Source of the DNA: Candidatus Roizmanbacteria bacterium RIFCSPHIGHO2_12_FULL_38_13
Lineage (GTDB): Bacteria > Patescibacteriota > Microgenomatia > UBA1406 > GWC2-37-13
Length of the DNA stretch: 45,493 bases
Direction: 5' to 3'
NCBI GenBank assembly: GCA_001789555.1
Contig: MFZZ01000043.1
Coordinates: 1-45,493 of the forward strand
Under the pieces are notes generated by a model. That model searched no databases. It was not told the DNA's origin and saw nothing but the letters and a program-made list of their open reading frames with translations. Below, piece by piece: positions 41,238 to 45,493 of the stretch. A program made the translations under genes and the position numbers. How positions within the stretch are numbered: position 1 is the first letter of the stretch; each line of letters begins with the position of its first letter.

Positions 41238-42866
41238 TTATCTTATTTTATATGAACTTAGCTTTTCGACAAACTCTTTAGCTACACCTGTACTTGTTAT
41301 GAGTTTAACATTATTTTTCACAGCCATATGACGTATGACCTGTCCATCTGTGATCTCTTTCTCAGTAGTATCTTTTTCATGTAAAGTTGGGATATTGATA
41401 ATAAGGTCAAATCTATTGGCGTCAAGCAAATCTTGCAAATTTGGTTTTTTATGAGGTTGGGATATTTTATGAACCAAGATCGCCTCAATATTATGTGATT
41501 GTAAAAACTTATGAGTCTTGTACGTGGCATAAAGCTTATATTTCATTTCCTTGAGTTGTTTGATTGTAGATAATAGTTTTATTTTATTGTTTCGACGACC
41601 TATTGAAAGCAATACTGTTTTTTCACCTCTTTGAGCAAGCCTCATCTGAAGTGTGAAGAGTTCGATAAATCCCGAAGAGGCATTTTGATTAAATCCAGTT
41701 TGGGCCATGAATGTGGCTAGTTTTTCTTCAAAAATTGAATTTGGTGTATCGACTGCAACTGTTTCTGCAATACCTTTATAAAGTTTTAAGGTGGCTTTAC
41801 CAGTGACTTTTTCATTCACATTATCTATGAAAGCATTAAGGTCATCCATTAGTGGTTCGTACCATAAACCAGCATAGCAAATATAAGCCCATTTTGTGTC
41901 GACTTCAGATTTAAACTCATTTTCAAGACCAGTACACACATATTTTTCGAGATTTCGATGTGCTTGAATGATGATTTCAGCCCCCGGCGCCTCATAAACG
42001 CCACGAACTTTAAGACCCACTACCCGATCTTCAATATGATGAGTTATGCCAATTGCATGTTTTGCTCCTAATTTATTTAGATAAGATATCAAATCAGATA
42101 ATTTTTTTTGTTTTCCGTTGACTACGACCGGAATGCCTTTCACAAACTCAAGTGTTATAAACTCTGGTTTGTCAGGAGCATTTTCAGGTAAATTACAAAT
42201 CGAAAGAATATCTTTAAGAGGTGGTATCATAGCTGGAATCTCGATCTCTCCCCCTTTGCTGGTCACTCCCCACATATTGTCATCGTAAGAATAAGGTTTG
42301 GCAGCAGTTTGCTTGACGGGAATCTTATTTTTTTTTGCATAAATCAGCTCTTCATCACGTCCCATTTTCCACTCGCGTACTGGGGCAATAATCTTAATAT
42401 CTGGATTTAATGCAAGTACGATTCCTTCTATTCGTACCTGGTCATTACCCTTCCCACTGCAACCGTGTGCTATGGTGTCTGCGCCCTCTTGTGAAGCTAT
42501 TTTCACCGCCCATTTAGCAAGAAGTGGGCGTCCAATAGGAGTTGAAAGGTGATAATTACCTTGATATGAAACATTGGCTTTGATGCCTTTTGTTATGTAT
42601 TCATTGGCAAACTCGTCTTTTGCGTTAATCACAAAAGCTTTGATGGCTCCAAGATTGAGTGCCTTCTTGCGAATCAATTCCAGGTCGTCAACTTGTTGTC
42701 CGATATCGACCGTGAGCGTGATTACTTCAGCCTCGTATTCATCTTGAATCCATTTTAGTATGATGGATGTATCCATGCCCCCTGAATACAAAAGAACTAC
42801 TTTTTTTACTTCTCCTTTGTGGCCCTCATATGAAGCGACCTTTATATACTCGGATTTTTTTTGCAT
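41238..42866 (-). CDS. argG: argininosuccinate synthase fused to a CarB-type MGS-like domain
   Basis: 542 residues, about 130 longer than usual ArgG. The N-terminal 415 residues are standard: ATP loop VLLYSGGMDTSIILKW, HGCSGKGNDQVRIEG, and citrulline/aspartate-binding segments to QMRLAQRGE. ArgG joins citrulline and aspartate with ATP. The added C-terminus (about 416-542) has the MGS-like layout of CarB: KTVLLSIGRRNNKIKLL, KYKLYATYKTHKFLQ, FDLIINIPTL, TEKEITDGQVIRHMAVKNNV and STGVAKEFVEKL. The same domain in CarB of this cluster reads VLLSVGNAYKEDF and NIRDKKALKN, then KKEITDGFKIRRASADHN. It leads the argG-flavoprotein-pyrC set. The extension suggests allosteric control by a nucleotide, which is inference. 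Confidence 0.92.
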   Translation of the reverse strand: MQKKSEYIKVASYEGHKGEVKKVVLLYSGGMDTSIILKWIQDEYEAEVITLTVDIGQQVDDLELIRKKALNLGAIKAFVINAKDEFANEYITKGIKANVSYQGNYHLSTPIGRPLLAKWAVKIASQEGADTIAHGCSGKGNDQVRIEGIVLALNPDIKIIAPVREWKMGRDEELIYAKKNKIPVKQTAAKPYSYDDNMWGVTSKGGEIEIPAMIPPLKDILSICNLPENAPDKPEFITLEFVKGIPVVVNGKQKKLSDLISYLNKLGAKHAIGITHHIEDRVVGLKVRGVYEAPGAEIIIQAHRNLEKYVCTGLENEFKSEVDTKWAYICYAGLWYEPLMDDLNAFIDNVNEKVTGKATLKLYKGIAETVAVDTPNSIFEEKLATFMAQTGFNQNASSGFIELFTLQMRLAQRGEKTVLLSIGRRNNKIKLLSTIKQLKEMKYKLYATYKTHKFLQSHNIEAILVHKISQPHKKPNLQDLLDANRFDLIINIPTLHEKDTTEKEITDGQVIRHMAVKNNVKLITSTGVAKEFVEKLSSYKIR

Positions 42867-43068
42867 TTTTAGTAAATTTTATTTTTGGCGAGATATAAAC
42901 GTTTTTTTTAAAAAATCGTTTTTTTCCACCCAAAATATAATGCTTTTTTGAAGAAAAGTCAATTACAAATTCAAATTGAATATAGAAAATTTTAAGTTAT
43001 TTTCTCAAAACCGATAAATTTTCTGTGCCAAAATCTCGTATATGGGATTATTAATACCTGCAATGTGC

Positions 43069-43074
43069 TAGAAT
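43069..43074 (+). promoter_or_regulatory. extended -10 of the ABC transporter operon
   Basis: TGCTAGAAT (extended -10) lies 11 bases before the ATG at 43086, giving a leader of about four bases. The divergent argG start lies 219 bases away, and the DNA between contains an AT-rich A/T tract near 42900. Confidence 0.5.
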
Positions 43075-43085
43075 ATTTTTTTAGA

Positions 43086-44021
43086 ATGGCAAAAATTATT
43101 TCAGTAAAAAATCTTGTTAAGAGGTATCATAAAGCGAAATTCAACGCGGTTGATAATATCTCATTTTATGTAAATGAAGGTGAATTTTTTGCTTTCTTGG
43201 GGCCAAACGGCGCCGGCAAAACCACGACAATCTCAATTCTCACGACAACTCTTTCAAAAACTTCGGGCACGATAGCTATCGGTGGACATGATATCGAAAA
43301 AGAACACAGTAATGTCCGACGCAGCATCGGAGTCATTTTTCAAAACCCAAGCCTAGATCGCAACCTCACTGCCGAAGAAAACATCAGATTTCACGCGATT
43401 TTATATGGTCTTTACCCTTTCCGACCGGCCTTCGGACTGATGCCCGAAAGTTATAAAAAAAGAGTTCGTATACTCGCCGAAATTTTGGATTTGGAAAAAA
43501 ACCTTTTTGAAAGTATAAAAACCTTTTCCGGAGGCATGAAAAGAAAACTCGAAATTGTCCGTAGCCTCATGCACAAGCCCAAAGTGTTATTTTTGGATGA
43601 ACCGACAGCCGGACTTGACCCAACAAGCAGACGCAACCTCTGGCAGTATCTAAACGGTGTTCGTAAAAATGAAAAAACCACAATCTTCTTGACTACTCAC
43701 TATCTTGATGAGGCTGAAGACGCCGATCATATCTGCATCGTCGATCATGGTAAAATCGTGAACTTTGGAACTCCCGAAAAAATCAAGTCCGATCTCATTG
43801 ATGAGTATCTGCTGACCGATGCAGATAATCGTGAAAAACTCATCACCGAACTAAAGTCCAAACACATACCTTTTAAAATCGAGGATCACGTCAAAATTGA
43901 TTTGAAGCAGAGACGCGTGCAGCATCTTTTGAAAACGATCGACACCGAGCTGTCATTTGTACAAATTCATAGACCGACACTCGAGGATGCATATTTAGAA
44001 ATTGTTGATAATAGTGATTAA
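43086..44021 (+). CDS. ABC-2 type exporter ATP-binding protein (DrrA/NodI-like)
   Basis: 311 residues from ATG 43086; a GTG 21 bases upstream is in frame but lies before the -10 box. Walker A GPNGAGKTTTI, the Q-loop FQNPSLDRNLT, signature FSGGMKRKLEIVRSL, Walker B VLFLDEPTAGLDP and H-loop TTHYLDEAED are intact. The C-terminal regulatory extension (about 230-311) is that of multidrug/polyketide or O-antigen exporters. It powers the membrane protein encoded 86 bases downstream. The cargo is unknown; drugs, lipids or surface polymers are all possible. Confidence 0.92.
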   Translation: MAKIISVKNLVKRYHKAKFNAVDNISFYVNEGEFFAFLGPNGAGKTTTISILTTTLSKTSGTIAIGGHDIEKEHSNVRRSIGVIFQNPSLDRNLTAEENIRFHAILYGLYPFRPAFGLMPESYKKRVRILAEILDLEKNLFESIKTFSGGMKRKLEIVRSLMHKPKVLFLDEPTAGLDPTSRRNLWQYLNGVRKNEKTTIFLTTHYLDEAEDADHICIVDHGKIVNFGTPEKIKSDLIDEYLLTDADNREKLITELKSKHIPFKIEDHVKIDLKQRRVQHLLKTIDTELSFVQIHRPTLEDAYLEIVDNSD

Positions 44022-44027
44022 TAATTT

Positions 44028-44095
44028 GAGCGAAGCCACGTCTGACGTGGCGAAGTAATCAAAAAAAACCGAGTTAAATTTTCGTGTTACGAGCG
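44028..44095. repeat. inverted-repeat element B, between the ABC genes
   Basis: Starts GAGCGAAG and ends CGAGTTAAATTTTCGTGTTACGAGCG-like sequence, the right end shared with elements A and C; an inner hairpin GCCACGT-CTG-ACGTGGC lies at 44035-44051. It ends 12 bases before the permease ATG. Confidence 0.65.
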
Positions 44096-44107
44096 AAATA
44101 TTTGAAA

Positions 44108-44887
44108 ATGAACGAACTAAACGCCATAATGATGATTGCTTATCGAGATCTGATGAGGTTTTTGAATGATCGCTCGCGGCTGCTAATCACATTTATCTTT
44201 CCGGTGATTTTCATCGGTGTTTTGGGCGGCAGTCTCCAGCGAAATTTAGGTCAAAACATTGGATTTAATTTTATGACATTCGTGTTTACCGGTGTCCTTG
44301 GTCAAACTCTGTTTCAGTCAACTGCTTCAGGCATAATTTCGCTTATTGAAGATCGGGAAAACAATTTTACCCAAGAAATTTTTATCTCCCCGATTTCACG
44401 CTACTCGATAATGATAGGTAAAATCTTGGGCGAATCACTGGTGTCATTTGCCCAGTTGATAGGCATAGTACTTTTTGCTCTAGTAGTCGGGGTTCAGTTT
44501 ACCCTTCTGCAAATTCTCATCATGATACCTGTAGGTTTGATTGTCTGTTTTTTTGGTGGCGCGTTCGGGATATTGGTCTTGGCAAATTTGAGCGGTCAAA
44601 GAGCGGCAAACCAGATTTTTCCGATAATCATTTTTCCCCAGTATTTTTTGGCCGGAGTTTTCAACCCAATAAAAGATTTACCTCCAATACTACTTTTTTT
44701 CTCTAGAATAAGCCCGATGACCTATGCTCTTGATTTTGTAAGAAGCATTTTTTACCTGGGCAGTCCGGAGTATGATAAAGTGGTTATCTTTAATCCATTT
44801 ATTGATTTTACTGTTATCGGATCCATGTTTATTGTCTTCATGATTTTAGGTACTTTTCTCTTCATTAGGAATGAAAGAAACCGCTAA
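44108..44887 (+). CDS. ABC-2 type exporter permease
   Basis: 259 residues from ATG 44108. A short charged N-terminus (YRDLMRFLNDRSR, typical of ABC-2 permeases) leads to six membrane helices, with the conserved FIFPVIFIGVLGG start, the region DRENNFTQEIFISPISRYS and LPPILLFFSRISPMTYALDFVR near the end. It forms the membrane path for the ATP-binding protein encoded upstream. The inverted-repeat element B separates the two genes. A GTG 24 bases upstream is also in frame but lies within the repeat and is unlikely to be the start. Confidence 0.9.
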   Translation: MNELNAIMMIAYRDLMRFLNDRSRLLITFIFPVIFIGVLGGSLQRNLGQNIGFNFMTFVFTGVLGQTLFQSTASGIISLIEDRENNFTQEIFISPISRYSIMIGKILGESLVSFAQLIGIVLFALVVGVQFTLLQILIMIPVGLIVCFFGGAFGILVLANLSGQRAANQIFPIIIFPQYFLAGVFNPIKDLPPILLFFSRISPMTYALDFVRSIFYLGSPEYDKVVIFNPFIDFTVIGSMFIVFMILGTFLFIRNERNR

Positions 44888-44924
44888 ATGATATAATAAT
44901 TTTGCAGATCTCAATCCCGACATT

Positions 44925-45007
44925 GCCGCAGTGCTGGAATGGCAGACAGACCAGTCTCAAAAACTGGTGGTAGCAATACCGTGTGAGTTCGACTCTCACC
45001 TGCGGCA
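44925..45007 (+). tRNA. tRNA-Leu (CAA)
   Basis: 83 bases forming a full cloverleaf: acceptor GCCGCAG paired with CTGCGGC, a D arm, anticodon stem CCAGT/ACTGG with loop CTCAAAA (anticodon CAA), a long variable arm of the Leu/Ser kind, and a T arm with TTCGA. The discriminator is A. CCA is not encoded. TATAAT at 44892-44897 upstream may be its -10. Confidence 0.92.
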
Positions 45008-45091
45008 CAAATAGGGACGATCCCTCGGCACTTTTATTCCAACTCTTTGTCTGCAAACATTAAATGCAACCTATGTCTATAATTAAAGCAA

Positions 45092-45493
45092 ATGTTTTAC
45101 ATTGCTGGAGTTCTAATAATTTGTTTGATTATTTACTACTTCGTTGCCAAAAACCTAAATCCCGTCCCCTACTATCCAACCAACCCTAAAGACATAAAAA
45201 GGATTATAAAATTACTTGAGTTGAAAAACGATCAAACGGTGATCGATCTTGGCGCAGGCAACGGTGAAATAATTTTTGAAGCAGCAAACACAGCAAATGA
45301 AAAAGAATTAAATACCCGTTTCGTAGCAATCGACATAAATTTTTTTTTAGTTTTAATAATGTTTATCCGAAGTTTATTTCATAAAAATAGAAGCAAAATC
45401 AGGTTTGTTTGGAAAGATATTTTCAAATATGATTTTCGTCAAATAATTAGAAAAAATCACACTACGACGATCTATGTTTATTTTGCGCCCTGG
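45092..45493 (+). CDS. membrane-anchored SAM-dependent methyltransferase, truncated at window edge
   Basis: The visible 134 residues begin with one membrane segment (FYIAGVLIICLIIYYFVA), then YYPTNPKDIKRIIKLLELKN, TVIDLGAGNGEIIFEA (SAM-binding motif I with D-x-G-x-G) and FVAIDINFFLVLIMFIR (motif II Asp). This matches small anchored methyltransferases of the FAM173/DOT1-like kind. The substrate is unknown. The gene runs off the right end of the window, so the C-terminal part is not seen. It lies 84 bases after tRNA-Leu on the same strand. Confidence 0.75.
   Translation, partial: MFYIAGVLIICLIIYYFVAKNLNPVPYYPTNPKDIKRIIKLLELKNDQTVIDLGAGNGEIIFEAANTANEKELNTRFVAIDINFFLVLIMFIRSLFHKNRSKIRFVWKDIFKYDFRQIIRKNHTTTIYVYFAPW

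Noticed and set aside
42890-43068. terminator or ARG box between argG and the ABC operon
   Set aside because: ATTCAAATTGAAT near 42970 has the half-sites in the wrong order for ArgR, and the A/T tracts form only a weak hairpin; nothing further seen.
44865-45056. 63-residue minus-strand reading containing VRVELTRYCYHQFLRLVCLP
   Set aside because: It is the antisense of tRNA-Leu, a known false ORF type.

Overview
The window looks like a chromosomal segment of an AT-rich, gene-dense bacterium, most likely a Candidate Phyla Radiation / Patescibacteria member (a Microgenomates-type genome would fit). This is inferred from the small tightly packed genes, many short intergenic gaps, several membrane proteins without clear relatives, a Mur-ligase/aminotransferase/FemAB-like envelope cluster, PolX-PHP, a TldD/PmbA pair, GT-C glycosyltransferases, and short GC-rich palindromic elements scattered between and inside genes. 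No rRNA, integrase, IS transposase or cas gene was found. One tRNA (Leu, CAA anticodon) lies near the right end.

Layout. 1-674 (minus): truncated nadD and a small membrane protein. 740-4907 (minus): copper operon csoR, a heavy-metal-binding/TauE-SafE/cupredoxin fusion, and copA, with a promoter and a CsoR-type palindrome at its head. 4978-7066 (plus): a DEDDh exonuclease/GIY-YIG fusion and a membrane-anchored DsbA-like thioredoxin. 7201-11659 (plus): alpha/beta hydrolase, membrane-anchored MurF-like ligase, DegT-like aminotransferase, FemX-like transferase, probably one peptidoglycan or cell-surface operon. 11660-12572: a 0.9-kb AT-rich gap with inverted repeats, a 45-bp direct repeat pair and DnaA-box-like sites. 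12573-20399: membrane proteins, a TPR protein, a possible LytR-like protein, a DksA/TraR zinc finger, an Lgt-like protein, a HAD phosphatase and two GT-C glycosyltransferases. 20583-25571 (minus): SDR epimerase, four-CBS protein, PmbA and TldD. 25674-30509: unknown membrane protein, MgtC/DUF4010 protein, HAD hydrolase, orphan protein, 2-hydroxyacid dehydrogenase. 30506-32377: PolX.

32580-42866 is a pyrimidine/arginine block. carA, carB and pyrB run rightward and meet the leftward set argG, fumarate-reductase-like flavoprotein and pyrC, with the pyrB and pyrC stop codons one base apart. These genes share aspartate, glutamine and carbamoyl phosphate as intermediates. The most notable protein is ArgG, which carries a C-terminal methylglyoxal-synthase-like (MGS) domain of the kind that ends CarB. 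A 36-codon ORF overlaps the carA start by ATGA and sits behind a good promoter. 43086-44887 is an ABC-2 exporter pair, followed by tRNA-Leu and a truncated membrane-anchored methyltransferase.

Across the window, eight genes have a TATAAT-like -10 hexamer only 5 to 8 bases before the ATG, which suggests that leaderless transcription is common here. Palindromic elements are inserted in frame in copA (twice), polX and a glycosyltransferase, and one forms the 3' end of carA. A second repeat family ends just upstream of three start codons.
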